Shown one piece after another: positions 21,141 to 33,496 of a stretch of DNA of 64,000 nt. The translations under genes and the position numbers were made by a program. Position 1 is the first letter of the stretch. Every line of letters begins with the position of its first letter. The notes under the pieces were generated by a model, which did not search any database, was not told the DNA's origin, and worked only from the letters and a program-made list of their open reading frames with translations. This DNA is from Roridomyces roridus. Lineage: Eukaryota; Basidiomycota; Agaricomycetes; Agaricales; Mycenaceae. Where the stretch lies: NCBI GenBank assembly GCA_029378245.1, contig JARKIF010000007.1, forward strand, positions 1,922,001 to 1,986,000. Reading direction: 5' to 3'.

Positions 21141-23126
21141 ATGCGGTTGTACTTGAAGTCTTTCTAATTGACTTGTCTGTATTAATATTGTAAAGACCTT
21201 AATCGGAATTGTACTCCTTTTCCCCATGGGCGTGAAGAACGAGTTCGAGTTGAGCGGAATAACACCCATGTTTGATTCAAACGTCGACGCATGACATGAT
21301 ACATACATCTCGACGGCGTTTCCTTCGAAACAATGACCTCTCGAGGCGGACAATTCAGCGGTTAACAGCAAAGTGTATGAGAGGTACTCGCCGTTCCCGA
21401 GACCAGTAAGCAACCCGTTCCGAACACAAGTTCTGTAAGTCGAGAGATACAAACTAGGACCCACAAGTTCAACCCCACATTCTCGCGGCCCATATGGATC
21501 ATCCTCGTGAGTTTCCATCACTATGTCGCAATTTAGAACCACCGTATCTCCCCTGAAGTCAGTGCTGGTATTCTTGGAGGGGGTATCCCCACGGTTTCAA
21601 CGCGTCTTGAGGATGGGCAGTTACTTACTTCAACAGAAAATCTCCCGAACCCGGTTATTCGGACAACTATATTCCACCCATACCAGCACTTTGTGTCAAG
21701 GTGTTGAACGACCCGTTTAAATGGAGTCTTGGTTGAATATTGAATCGCAACCTCGCTCATACATACCGCCGGGGGACCATGTGCGCGCCATGTTCACGGT
21801 GGAGATTAGTACCAACCAGTGAGGGATGGGGTTGCTTTTTTCTGCTCAATACGTTGCGGAAAATCAGGAAGCTCAATTCACTTGTCCCAGCAACGACCCT
21901 GATACCGGCCCGAATGCGCATCACAGTCCTCCAACTTTGAAGATCATATCGCAAATGGCCGCCGATCCAGATGAAAGATCCCGTTCAAGGACATGTCGAC
22001 TCGGAGTCCAAGCCACTCTTCAAGCGCCCAGTGTCTTCTTCGTAGTTCTGACAAGGCCGATTTCGCCCAGAAGCTTGCCAGAAGCGCCCAGTTAAATCAG
22101 ACTTCGGGTGTGTGGGACCTGGGTACTTATTCGCGGCAATCCCCGAGATCTGAGCTCTGAGAACTAGTCGCTGACCCACCTCCAAGCCCACGGCGAGCCG
22201 ATATTCCGGAAGAAGCAGCAGGTAAATTGCCCTTTAGCCACGCGACGCCAAGGATGAGTCTCCAAGTCCCTAGTTCTTCAAAGCCAAAGTCAAAGAGCAC
22301 GACGACGACGACGGACACAGCCTGAGAAGTGTAGGCGCCGCCTGGGCCTTGACGAATCATGCGCGCCAAATGCAGAGACTGGAGATCACAGCTGGGAAAG
22401 AAAGATATGATCCGCGGTCCCGAGTGAATAGTCTGCCACATTGAAGGAGATCCACGGACCTAGCGCGTGGAAGTTGTAACACACACCAAAACACTCACCC
22501 ATCCAAATCAAGCTCCGGACCTTCCAAAACGGGCCTTCAAATCCCCGACTGCCCACCTCCTCCCCCCCGCTCCATTCGCGTTCAATTTCTCAAAGTCATA
22601 CAAGTAAACCGTCTTCTTTTATTTTGTACGCAAACATAGGCGCTCGTAGCAGTAACATATACAGATATCGGCAGCGGTAGTGGTATCAACGAACCCTTCT
22701 GGCCCTCAATCCAACCCATCCAGCCACCTCATCGACAAACGAGGGTGGACACGGAGTCAAAAAGGAGAGTGGGCCAGTCATCAAAAACGAGTCGTTATGC
22801 GAAAGCAAAAAGGAAGAAAAAAGGGGAATGGACTACGTGTGTGTATCGTATCGTACTCTACTTGGTGCCGTATGTATGCATGCGTGGGAGGAGGGCGTGG
22901 AGGGGCCCGTAATAGGCGAAGGTGGATAGAAAGAAGATGGCAAACAGGCAGAGGGGGGAAATACGTGACGGGTGTAGATATTAGGCGAGGGCGTAAAGAG
23001 GCGTCGCGGCGGCAAGCGAAGGGTGTGATAGGGTGCCGTCACGGTAGTGTCTATGCGGATGGAGGAGAGAGGAAGATGGTCGTGATGATGATAGATGATA
23101 GCGAAAGCAAGCAGACGACAGAGAAA
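21141..23126. other. Intergenic, no firm gene
   Basis: Left part is 3' flank of the zinc-finger gene; the last several hundred bases are probably the 3' UTR side of the H+-ATPase gene. At 21721 a short + frame reads MESWLNIESQPRSYIPPGDHV, somewhat like the start of an arrestin-type domain, but it stops after 33 codons. A 147-codon minus frame (21099-21542) has no recognisable domain. A short acg microsatellite lies near 22298-22314. Confidence 0.35.
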
Positions 23127-26100
23127 TCATGCAGCGGTCCGGCTCGGGTTGCGAGCGAGCGTCGCACCAGTGCGCTGAGCCTGGATCGAGCTGAAACGTT
23201 GCAGCTCCTCGGGCTTCATAGAGATCTTCTGCCCAAAGCCGACCTTGCGAGCAGCACGACGGATGAAGCTGACACGGTTCGAGTACAAGCTCTCGTGGAT
23301 CGAGGCAGCACGAGACTGGGTGCGCGTCATTGGGACACCCTCGCTCTCGGGACCCGAGCTGGCAGCAGCGCGAGCACGAGCAGTCTCCTGGCGTTCGCGG
23401 AGGTACTTGATGACAGTGGCCCGCATAGCGAACTTGATCAAGTCGAGGGGCATGAACCAAACGATGTTCTACGAAGCAGTCAGCACAGAAGTGGGGCACG
23501 AGCTAGAAGAATACGCACCCAGACCCAGACGATACCGACCCAGCCACCGCTGACGCCGTGGATCTTGGTGAAGCCCCAGTCGGCGTAGACGGCGATGATA
23601 CTCGAGATGAGCTGGGCAATGCAGAACGCGCAAAGCAGCGCCGTCGACGGACGCTCCATGAAGAAGAAGCTGTGCGAACGGGTGACGAAGATGAGCGCCT
23701 GCGAGATGATGGCAACCTGGAGGTACACGACCATGTGCAGCTGGGGGTCGTTGTGCTGGACGGGGAAAGAGTCGAGCGAAACGCCAAAGTTGTCCTGGAA
23801 GAAGGACGTTTCGAGGATGATGATGACCAGGGCGATCGTGGACATGGTGAGGTAAAGTCCATAGGCAACGGCGTAGCTGAAAATCTCGGCAAGATCCCAC
23901 GAGTCGGGCGTGTTGCTGGGCAAGACACGGTCGACCGAGAGCGTCATGATGGTACCGTCGTTGAGGAGCGCGATGATAAGAATCATGAACGGAGGGAAGT
24001 CGAACTTGTACGCGAACGCGAGAATGGCGAAGCAGACGACGATACGAATGGTAACAGCACAGGCGTAGATCGAGTAGTTGCGCATACGTTGGAAGATGAT
24101 ACGCGAACCGCGGATGGCGTGGACGATGGTGGACAGACCGGGCTCCGTAAGGACAATGTCGGCGGCACCACGAGCAGCGTCAGTGGCACCCTCGACGGCG
24201 ATACCGACGTTGGCACGGGAGAGAGCAGGAGCATCGTTGGCACCGTCACCTGGAAGGCATTAGCGAACGAACAAAGAGAGAGCCGGGCCACCCACCAGTC
24301 ATAGCACACAAGTGACCGAGACCCTGCAACCGCTTGACGATCTCATACTTGTGCTCAGGGAACACACCAGCGAAACCGTCGGCGTCCATGATCATTTCAT
24401 CGAGCGTACGGTGCTTGCCACCAGGCGCGGGACCGTCCTTGAGAACCTTGGCAGCGTACATGTGGTCGCCGAGACCGAGACGACGACCAGTCTCCTTCGC
24501 GATGGCGAGCTGGTCACCGGTGACCATCTTGACCTTGACACCGAGCGCAAGCGCATCATCGATCGTCTGCTTGGTGTCCGAACGAGGCGGGTCGTAGATG
24601 GAAAGAAGACCGATGAGCTCGAAACCGTTGCCCTCAGCCTAGAAATGAATGAGCACTGATCGACGACGACGACGGGAACGCACCTCAAAGTCATCCCCAT
24701 CAAGCTCCTCATACGCAACAGCAAGCGACCGCAAACCACGAGTAGCATAGTTCTCCACATCAGCCTCGAGCTTGGCCTCGAGCTCCTCAGTCCGGTTGCG
24801 AGAGCACAGTTCGATGATAGCACCAGTCATGCCCTTGGTGACACGCTTGAGCTTGCCTAGGAAGCATCAGTCAATAGACACGACAAGATGTGCACATAGA
24901 CACTTACCAGTGGCCTCCTCACGGTAGGTAATCTCCGTCCGCTTGTCCGTGGGGTTGAAGGGCTTGAAGTCAAGCAGCTTGATTCCCGCGCGCGCCTTGG
25001 ACACGTCACCGATAGCCTGAACGACCGAAGCGTCGATCGCATCCTGGTTCTCCGTGCGCGAAGCGTAGGCAGCGAGGAGGATAACATCCTCGGCAGAGAA
25101 CGACCTGCGTCAAAGGTAAGAGTCCATAACAAACGTAAAAGAGGAACGCACGAGTAGGTGATAATGGTCTCCCGGTCGATCGTCAGCTTGTTGGTGGTGA
25201 GAGTACCAGTCTTGTCAGAGCACAGAATGGTGACACCGGCAAGCTCCTCGATGGCCGTGATACGAGTGACGATGGCCTTGTGCTTGGCGAGCTGCTGCGC
25301 ACCGACGGCGAGGGTGACCTGAACAGCACGTCATTACCAGGATATAAATGGAATAGGGGAGAACGTACGGAAAGCACTGTAGGCATCGCAATGGGAATAC
25401 CACCGATGAGGAGGACAAGGATGTTGTCGAGACCACGACGGTAAGAGTACCGGAACCCAGCATAGAGCACGAAGATCTCGGCGAGCACGAAGATACCGAT
25501 GGCGACGAGGCAGAAGGACCCGATCTGAGCGAGAATCTTCTGCAAGTGGCCAGTGGTGTCATCGTCTTGGCCGACGAGCGACGCGGCACGACCGAAGAAA
25601 GTGTTGGCACCAGTGGAGATAACAACACCTTCCGCTTCACCCTGTTTGCAAGTGGAGCCCCTGCGGCATGTATCAGCATATGGGTAGCGGCGATTGCAAA
25701 TTCGAAGATCGCCAAGAAGGGAAAAGACTCACGAGAAACACTGGTCACCCATCTTCTTGGCCTGGGGAAGAGACTCGCCCGTGAGTGCGGCCTGGTCGAT
25801 GGAGACGTTGATGGCTTCCGTGAGACGGCAGTCGGCGGGGACAATGTCACCAATCTTGAACGAGATCATGTCACCGGGGACGAGGTCTGCAGACTCGATT
25901 TCGGACCATTGACCAGCGCGCTTGACTTTGGCCTAGGGGAATGGTGAGTGGGAAAGAAAAGCAAGGCGCGAGGGACGACATACCTTGGGCGCCAACGAGT
26001 CCATAAGAGCCTTGACCGCATTACCAGCACCACGCTCCTCGTAGAAGCCAATAGCCGAGTTGATGAAGAGGAGCAGGACGATACCGACGAAATCTAGTTG

Positions 26101-26599
26101 GGCGAGTCAGCGAATAAGGCAGAACCATGTCAAAGAGATACACACCTTGCCAATCCGGAGCGCGACCCTCGCCGTTCGAAAGCGCAATAGCCACGAGGGC
26201 GGCGGCCTCCATAACCCAGGACAACGGATTCCACATGAAACTGAGGAACTGCAAAAAGGGATTCTGCTCCTCCGACTCGAGCTTGTTGGGCCCAAAGAGC
26301 CCCAACCGACGCTCAGCCTCCTCGGGGGCGAGACCGTTTTCGTCGCACTGGAGGAGCTTGAAGACGTCTTCGATGACGATGGTCTCGAGGTCGACCTTCT
26401 CCTTGTCGTAGAGGTCCTCGGCCTTGAGCTCGATGGTGCTCATGTCGACGTTGGCGTGGGTGGCCTTTTCCTCCTCGTGGGTGAACTCCTTGTACTCGCG
26501 TTTGGTGCGCGCGGGTTCAGCGGGAGGGGCATCGCCAGCAGGAGCAGGAGTGACGGCGGGGTCAGCGTCAGAGCCGGAGACCTTTTCTGTGTCGGCCAT
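23127..26599 (-). CDS. PMA1: Plasma-membrane H+-transporting P-type ATPase
   Basis: P3A-type proton pump that energises nutrient uptake at the plasma membrane. Starts [14 protein letters not shown] at 26599, followed by an acidic, Ala/Pro-rich cytosolic N-terminus, then [20 protein letters not shown] (cation-ATPase N domain) and the first membrane pair. The phosphorylation loop reads [11 protein letters not shown] near 25200-25225, with the catalytic Asp. The N-domain region has [18 protein letters not shown] (24477-24527). [11 protein letters not shown] hinge element lies near 24225-24250. The last membrane helices include [20 protein letters not shown] and [19 protein letters not shown]. 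The C-terminal tail (residues after [14 protein letters not shown]) is the likely autoinhibitory segment and is Ser/Thr/Arg-rich. Many short introns. Complete and apparently functional; a housekeeping anchor in this window. Confidence 0.95.
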
Positions 26600-28777
26600 G
26601 GCGAGAGGGATGGGGAGGGGGAGGGGTGGGTGGTGGTGGAGGGAGAGCGATTCTCGTATGCCATCTGCTTTTTATTTGCGAACCCATCACGAACAGGGAA
26701 ACAGCAACAGATAGTCACAAAGCCGGCTAATCTTGATCCCTGTTTTCTAATCGTGCTTGTCTCAGCCCCGACGCCGGGCTCGGACGAGCGATTTCTGCCT
26801 CGGGGTGGTTGGAAGATGAGAGGAAAGAGGGATACGGCCGAGTTTAACCTTGGGCGCGGTCTAGTCCCTCGTTCTTGCACCCACAACTTGCCTAACGACG
26901 AGCTGATGTGAAACAACAGCGTGGGGTCTTCCCTGAGAAGTCTCTGACGGGTCTCGCGGACTACACACAAATTAGCAGACTCCTTGTTTCCGACCGCGGC
27001 GACGACTCTGACGAGACAGAAAGTGCCAGAAAAAATTGGGATTTATCCGCGCGACAAACGCCATTCGCTCGGAACAGAAAATCAGGTCATATCAAACAGT
27101 GCACACGACTACATGTGCACCATCTCCCGGGTAACCCCCAGCAATATTTGGACCCCCGTCGTATCATTTCACCTTCCCCGCATCATGAATCCGCACTAGC
27201 TCCGTTTCTACCCGCTCGACGAAGGGACAATTTGAATGGAAACCCGCAGACACTGCATCCTCGGTATCATGACGTCGACACATCACGGACCCTTCAACAG
27301 AATAAACTGTCTCATCTGGATCATTCAAACACTCTCCATTCCCAACAGTCCCAACGTGCTTAGTCTTCAACCCTACCGCGGCGTCGCATGGCTTCTTCGG
27401 ATTCATCGGCTCCGACCCTCTCTTCTTCTCAGTAAGCGACCCTGACACCTAGCCGCGTCGGCCGGGCTGACATTCACAACGTGCGATCACTCGGGGTCGA
27501 CAATATACCGCGTCCGGCATCGCTTTGAAGCGTGGTAAAAATAGACTCACCCGACGCCTCCTATGTATTTCTTGACTCGACAAGGTCATGAGTGACGACT
27601 CGAACAGAAGGAAGTTTCCCACTAGACGGCAAATAGAACAGAGGACAATACACCTGCCCGACATCGGTACCCTTACACCGCGGCGTACTTCCCACTCCGC
27701 AGCTAATCTCAGTTCAGTACTAGTGTTCACTATTCTGAGAAACATCCACCACTGTGCTTCAAAATAACTTATGACCTCGGACGTCCTACCCCAGTCCCGG
27801 CCGACGCCTCAGTCTAATCCCCGGACCTCCACTCACTGCGGCGTGTGCGGGCATCCACGGTGGGCCCGTGAACCCGCAACGCCACAGACGTCATTTGGTT
27901 TTGGTTCGGAATAGCATAGATGCAGGTACTATTCTAACCAGCAGGAACCCGACGCGATCCGCACTGATACAAGTCATTGAAGGTCCCTCGAATCTAAATT
28001 GAATCTAATCAGTTCAACTCGTCTCTTCCAAGAGCTCTTGGGCCGACTCTTGGCCAGCGATTTCCGCAGCTCCCGCCCCACTAATACTTGGCCGTAACTT
28101 TCTCGAACGACAAACTCCCCCCTCTTCGTCTCTCCGCACTAAATGAAATTCTACTCCTAAGTCAACATATTCCACCCCGCCGATCGCGAGTTGCTCCCGC
28201 TTATCCAACTTGAACGCTATCTTCAACCCGTATGTAAGCTCAGCCCCGCTTCGCAATGCCGCAGCCGAGGAGTTCCCGAATCCGACTCCGAATCCGACTT
28301 GGTTATTCACCGAATCCGAAGATGCGGGCATCCTAGGCCGAGCCGTGCTAAACACCGCAACTCCCTGCCACTTCCCTAGTTCCTCTTCATCGGAGTTCGT
28401 TCCGACTCCCGAATCCGACAAGTGGGTGATACATATATCGAAGTCGCGAATGGGATCTCAAGGCGTCCGAACAATTCACCGCAGCAATTTGAAGGCAAGC
28501 TTTATCTATCGGCCGACGCGGATGCAAGACTGGGGCCACTTCTGAACGCCAGACAAATTTGGACTTCGACGCCGCAGACCCATTTGACTCCGTTAGTTCA
28601 CTCTCCGCACACCGTGGATGCCGGCTCGACTCTTCCTTTCACGGACACTAGCCTCGCCATTGAAAGTTGAACCAGAGCCAGGAACACAGGACCGGTTGCA
28701 TAGTATGTCCTCGCAAGTACACCATGACTCGCACGAGAAAAACTGGCTACCATCCTCCATCCCTCAAATTATCATTC
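26600..28777. other. Intergenic, no firm gene
   Basis: Promoter side of the H+-ATPase gene (26600 to about 26950), then sequence with only short frames. On the minus strand 28014-28421 is open for 135 codons, but it overlaps a patch of repeated gaatccgactcc-like triplets and shows no domain, so I do not call it a gene. Confidence 0.35.
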
Positions 28778-29293
28778 CTACTTTTTCTGGAACACAGTCT
28801 CCTCAAGCGCCTCCCCCGACTCCAACACAACCTTCTCCGCCCCAACCATCACAAAAAGAATCCGACACGGCTCTTCCCCCCGGTTGCACCACGCATGATT
28901 CGTGCCCCGTTGCACGATAAACTCCCCCGCGTGAATCGTCTTTTCCTCCCCACCATCCAACGCGCAAACGATCTCGCCCGACAGAACGACGGCATAGTCC
29001 ACGCTGAGGGTCCGGTGCATGGGAGGCATCTTGCTGCCCGCAGGCATGTCGGTGGTGCAGAACAAAACACCCGCAGGCGGGCAGCGCGGGAGCGCGTTGC
29101 TGAGATCCGGGAGGGGTGAGGTGTTTAATACGGGTACGATGGGGCTGGTATGGATGCTCGTAAAGCGCGGGCCTGCTGGACCGAAAGGCGCAAAGGGCGC
29201 GCGCGCGTCGTCGTTTGTGAACACAGAGATGCCGTCCGCGGTGTGCCCGGTTATGATGACGCGGGGATCGGGGAGCTGAGTAGTGGAAGACAT
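28778..29293 (-). CDS. Cupin-domain protein, 171 aa
   Basis: Single-exon gene starting MSSTTQLPDPRVIIT at 29293. A single conserved double-stranded beta-helix is evident: PPMHRTLSVDYAVVLSGEI (cupin motif 1 area, with His and a following Asp/Tyr), then IHAGEFIVQRGTNHAWCN (motif 2, with the G-x-x-H pattern). Relatives are small cupins found in fungi and bacteria, often beside metabolic genes. One of the usual motif-1 metal ligands seems altered, so the metal site is unsure. Substrate unknown. No operon-like partner; the divergent side faces the short F-box gene at 29558-30750. It ends with an acidic tail and FQKK at 28778. Confidence 0.85.
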   Translation of the reverse strand: MSSTTQLPDPRVIITGHTADGISVFTNDDARAPFAPFGPAGPRFTSIHTSPIVPVLNTSPLPDLSNALPRCPPAGVLFCTTDMPAGSKMPPMHRTLSVDYAVVLSGEIVCALDGGEEKTIHAGEFIVQRGTNHAWCNRGEEPCRILFVMVGAEKVVLESGEALEETVFQKK

Positions 29294-29557
29294 ATTTCAA
29301 AGGAATCAGGTGTTTGTGGCTTGAGGCGGAGCGGCTTTTCGACCACGACCTTTGTACAATGCTGAACGGGAAAACGGAGAATAGGAGAGCCGGATGTGGA
29401 GAGAATAGCCGTTGATGCGCCATCAAAATCAGCGGTAAAACGGATAATTCCACCAGGGTCGTTTCCGGCGGTTCCGGTTGCGTTCATAGTGTGGTTCCTC
29501 ACTACGGTGGAGAGGGTCGGACACGACAAACTGGATTTCCATTCAAAATATTATTTA

Positions 29558-30750
29558 TCACAGCCCTTGCAACTTCCGAGCCTCAACATTGCCCCTCCAT
29601 TTCTCCAACGCCTGTAGATCTTCCCCTTCGTAAATACCCATCGCAGCCGCCCCCATCGTAATAAACCCCCATCCCTCATCCTCATAACAATACAACATCG
29701 TCTTGCCGGTGATATCGAGTTCAACCAGCTGCTGCAAGCCCTCATCCAGAGAAGCGATAACGGCACCCCACGGGCGCGGGTACTGCTTCTCGTATCCATA
29801 CATACAACAATCCTCCAGCGCAAGGCAGCGCAGAGCAGGATGCGCGAGGAGGAACCCTTCGACGCCGTCGTCCCAGCATATATGCTTCAAATGGAGGCTA
29901 GTCAAATTGACGAACGGCTCGCTAGGGAAAGCCAGTGCTGGCTTGACACCAATAAGGTTGTCACTGCGGAGATGAAGAGTCGTTACAGACTAGAATGAAT
30001 GTTACTTGGAGTGCGGAGAAATGGAACATATGGTTGAATTCGTCGCACCTGAGCCGCAGCCAGCACCGCCGTCATCTGTTCCCAAAACTCGCTCAGCCCT
30101 TCCTTTGCATAATACCCTTCCGACAAGTCGTCCGGCCCAAGCGTGTCAATGGAGAGCACCGCAACGTCCCGGAGAAGTGCTGCAAACTTCTCACACGTGA
30201 GGACCGGACTCGGCATAGTGATCAGGTTGGCTATCGCCAGAGATTTAAGCGTCGGAAGAGGGGTGGTGGATACGGCTTGCAGAATCGCGCGCTGCACTCT
30301 CAGCCAGAAAGTCGGTTCGTCCTCGACTTCCCAGTCCGTATCGCCCACACTGAGCGAAAATTCAATCTTCAGAGAGGTCAGATACGGGAACTTGGAGAGT
30401 TTTTCCAGCGCCTTTGGCACCGCCGTGAGCCTTGGATCAACGTCTGTCAAAGCGTCCTCGTTATCTGTGCAGGAAGCATCGATTATTAGTGTAACCCACG
30501 CTGCCGGATGCATCTTACCCTCGGACGAATCCCGGAACACCGCAGATTGAACACATCCGACGACGCTGGCGCTCGACTGAAGCTCAGTCAACCATTCCGC
30601 GCTCCCAGCAGCCTGCGTCACAACGACTTCCCGAAAGGCTTTGGGAGTTGCCAGTTGGTGAAACGCCTTGTTTGCCGAACGTAGAGCTAACAACGTCGAG
30701 GGATCTGATAGCCTCAGGATATGCTGGATCAGCTCGGGAGATAGTCGCAT
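29558..30750 (-). CDS. Short F-box protein, copy 1 of a local family
   Basis: Probable SCF-type adaptor. The N-terminus LSPELIQHILRLSDPSTLL with LRSANKAFHQLATP (residues about 3-35) is an F-box. The rest is an LRR-like or helical repeat region. An intron after FRDSSEG (donor gtaaga, acceptor gcacag) and another after VLAAAQ, followed by SVTTLHLRS, keep it in frame. The conserved C-terminal block contains NLTSLHLKHICW, LAHPALRCLALEDC and YCYEDEGWGFIT, then a basic end (GNVEARKLQGL). The same exon layout is seen in paralogues at 44914-46113 and 56849-58052 and, broken, at 46624-47060. No disruption was found here. Confidence 0.82.
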
Positions 30751-31340
30751 TTCTCGTTTAGAAGATGAATGCGGAGAATGTCAAGCCTGGCCGTGAGCAC
30801 GCTCAAGTGAGCAACAGTCGCCGTGGCTACCAACTGGGACCAACCATTGAACAAGGATTTGAAGGAATGTATTGACCCCGCCGTTACCTCCGAGTCGCGT
30901 GGCATATGCCATACCTCATCATTTTGCCAGCTCATTGACATCAGAACGTAGCCGTTCAAACTGTTGAAGCGCACAGGGTTGAACGTTGAACTTTGCTTCT
31001 AATTCTAAGAAGAATGGCAACCGTCACGGTTCGGAATCAGGGTTACAGAGTCCTTGGCATCGCTGCACTGTAGAGTCACAATTCAATTAAGAGACGGTAG
31101 TTACCTCGGACTCTGGACTCTGGAGGATTCGAAGCCATGCAACAACGCTAGCCAAGAAGTCAAGTTGAATTGGTTAAATCATCGCACAGCAAATTTTGTA
31201 TTAGTTTCAAAGTCCAAGATATGAATCGACGCGCTTGGAATAGTAAAAGTAAGCAATGCCTCCAAGAAATGAAATTTCTGCACTACTCACCGACAACCTA
31301 ACTCCCGCCCAAAGATCAAATTCCCAACCTTTTCACCCAA
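30751..31340. other. Intergenic; holds duplicated 3' flank of F-box copy 2
   Basis: The part nearest 31340 (about 31200-31340) is homologous to the sequence after F-box copy 1 (about 3397-3550), for example the stretch around gatatgaatcgacgcg and its counterpart cgcatcgattcatatc. The duplication therefore extends beyond the coding region. No gene was seen. Confidence 0.6.
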
Positions 31341-32901
31341 CTACCGCTCGATACCATCCCAAGGAGATCCACGACGCTGGACTGGACAATATCTAACGCA
31401 CACCTCGACACCACGAGCCCGAATCTCCTCAAGCGCGAGTTGCGACCCAAACGCCGGGTCGAGATGTTGGATATCCACACGCCGAAATGCCCTACGATGA
31501 AGCAGCGCATCACGTAGAGCGGTACAGAAATCCTTGCCCTTTTGTATCTCGTCCTCGAGAATGAGCTCTGCGAGCTCCGGACAATGGATAGTCTCGGAGA
31601 GGAGGCGAAGGATATGGAGGGTGTTGATGGAAGCAAAGGCAGACTCCGGCGTGCTGCGTAGCGTGACGAGGCTAGGGAACCCGTGGAAGATCTCTGTCAA
31701 GGATTCTTTGGTAAAGTATGCTAGAGGTGTGCGCAAGCTTTTGATGTACGGTGGCTGCCAGGGTTTTGATGGTGGAACCAGGGAGTGAGTACTGGGGGCC
31801 ACTTATTGGGAAGCCCGTGAAGCGTTGGTTCCGTTGGTATAGCAGATGGAGATCCACCAATGTGGGCAGGTTCAAATGATCAAGAAGATAGGAAAGCAGC
31901 GGGGCCGCGACGATGGAATCATCGAGAATGACGAGTGATTCCAACTGGGGTAGAACTATTGTCTCTGGGTACGAAGGCTGATTATTGGTGAGAAGCTGCA
32001 CGCGCACTGACAGTAGACGAGGGCAGGCTCCGAGAAGACGCAGCGCGGCATTGACTGTGAATATCTCCGTCGTGCGCGAAGGGTTGAATGGTAGCGCATT
32101 GTGGTCCGGGATAGCAAGTGTGAGGTTCAACAGGTGATCCCACTCAGACGGCTCTGGTGTCACCAACGCACCGGGAGAGGGAGCGGAAATGATGATGGTA
32201 CGAAGATGGGATCCTTTGAATATAGGAGAGGCCAGGAAGCGGCTGAGCTGCGTTCCGGCGTCGTCCTCCCACCAGCGACTGTCGTCTTTGCAAAGGTTCA
32301 CCTCGATGTCGCGCAAAAATGGCGCGGTAGTTGAGCCCATGTCAGATATGAAATCCTTCGCCGTTATTCTGCCGATTTGAAGTGTTTTCCAGCGTTCCGA
32401 TGCACTGTTAAGGACGGCGAGCATCTTACGCTCATTCCACCCGCCACCACACTGCAGGGAGAGCGTCAGCGGACAGCTGGCTGATCGGGGTAACCATGCC
32501 CGAAGCTCTGGCAGCGTCGAAGACGACAAGAAATCGGATGATACGTGCAGGCTGGCCCACAGCTCCGGGAGAGCAAACGCGATCGAGCGCCATTCGCTGC
32601 ACACGTGGCCGAGCAGGAGGGGCGCCTCGGTCGGGCTCATAGCGACATTCCTATGCTCGGGGAGACAGTCGAGGAAAATTTTTTCGAGCAATTCCTGGGG
32701 GATGCGACGTCCTTGAGAGGCAAGGGCCCGATACGGGTCGACGTAGGCTTTGACTCGGTCTCGCTGAGCGCTCAAGTCGCGGATGAGGCTTTCCAGCCTA
32801 GCCGATTCAGCCTCGTAAGGAGCCAGATGAGCGTGGATAAGGTCGATTTCAGGCTCTGTGGGCACGTAGTTGGTGTGAAGGTGCTGGATGAGCGATTCCA
32901 T
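31341..32901 (-). pseudogene. Long F-box/LRR-like protein, copy 2 (5-bp deletion)
   Basis: Nearly identical to copy 1 over its length. Start taken at MESLIQHLHTNY (32901), which aligns with MDPIVEHLHTNY of copy 1. F-box core RRIPQELLEKIFLDCLPE is intact. Near 31750, where copy 1 reads gcagccaggtcgccgtac, five bases (ggtcg) are missing, so the frame ends early in LDRDLPRVP. The downstream part is still open in the other frame and reads CPELAELILEDEI to WDGIER, with the stop at 31341-31343, exactly the tail that copy 1 has lost. Upstream of the start the sequence differs from the NTase region found beside copies 1 and 3, so only the gene and its 3' flank were copied. It diverges from the MFS gene. 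Confidence 0.82.
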
Positions 32902-33496
32902 GGAGTGTCGGTGCAAGTTGCTTGCGGATCATCGATCATCATTCATCAACTTGAAAGCGAGATCGGACTTTGATCCGTTTCCTCCTTGTCCTTCACGTTC
33001 CTCACGAAAACTGGAATGTACCGCCAAATAGAATTCCCTCGGGCCTCTGCTTTCGACTGCTTGAAGGATTCTCGCTCGCACTCTTGCGTCGGCGTTGACA
33101 GGTCTCAATTCTAGCAATACTAATGCTTTTGCACCTTGGCCGGTGGGCTGCCGACACCGGTGGTGGTTGATTAAACTCGAGAGTTGATTGTGTCCACTTC
33201 GCGTCGGTTGCAGGCTCATTTATGCGTCCTGTAGCCCGTAGGCATATTTCAGTACTGGATGATGGTTTCAGCAGCTAATAAACCCACCAACAGCTCAAAA
33301 ATCCACCGCGGGTACCACGGGCCCCGGGCTACCCGCCGACGAGCCGCTGCCAGACCATACCCGCCATCGCGCAAATACATACCCGCGGGTGAGCCGTGAC
33401 GATCATTACCCGGGTCGTACCACGGCCTACTTATACTGATACTTGGCCTATGCTCGTAAACCACCAGTTCTCCTACCCGTCCTTCTCGTTCTTACA
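32902..33496. other. Divergent promoter region
   Basis: Lies between F-box copy 2 and the MFS transporter gene, both reading outward. A GC-rich patch at 33295-33420 has repeated ccgcgggtacc / acccgcgggt motifs in both orientations and could hold regulatory sites. No gene was seen. Confidence 0.4.

Noticed and set aside
22680..23588. 302-codon open frame on the + strand
   Set aside because: It overlaps the 3' end of the H+-ATPase gene antisense and is Arg/Gly-rich with no domain; a shadow of GC-rich coding sequence.
23558..24304. 248-codon open frame on the + strand
   Set aside because: Antisense to the H+-ATPase membrane domain; its acidic, repetitive composition is what the reverse of such codons yields.
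28014..28421. 135-codon minus frame
   Set aside because: No domain, overlaps a simple-sequence patch, no supporting introns or paralogue.
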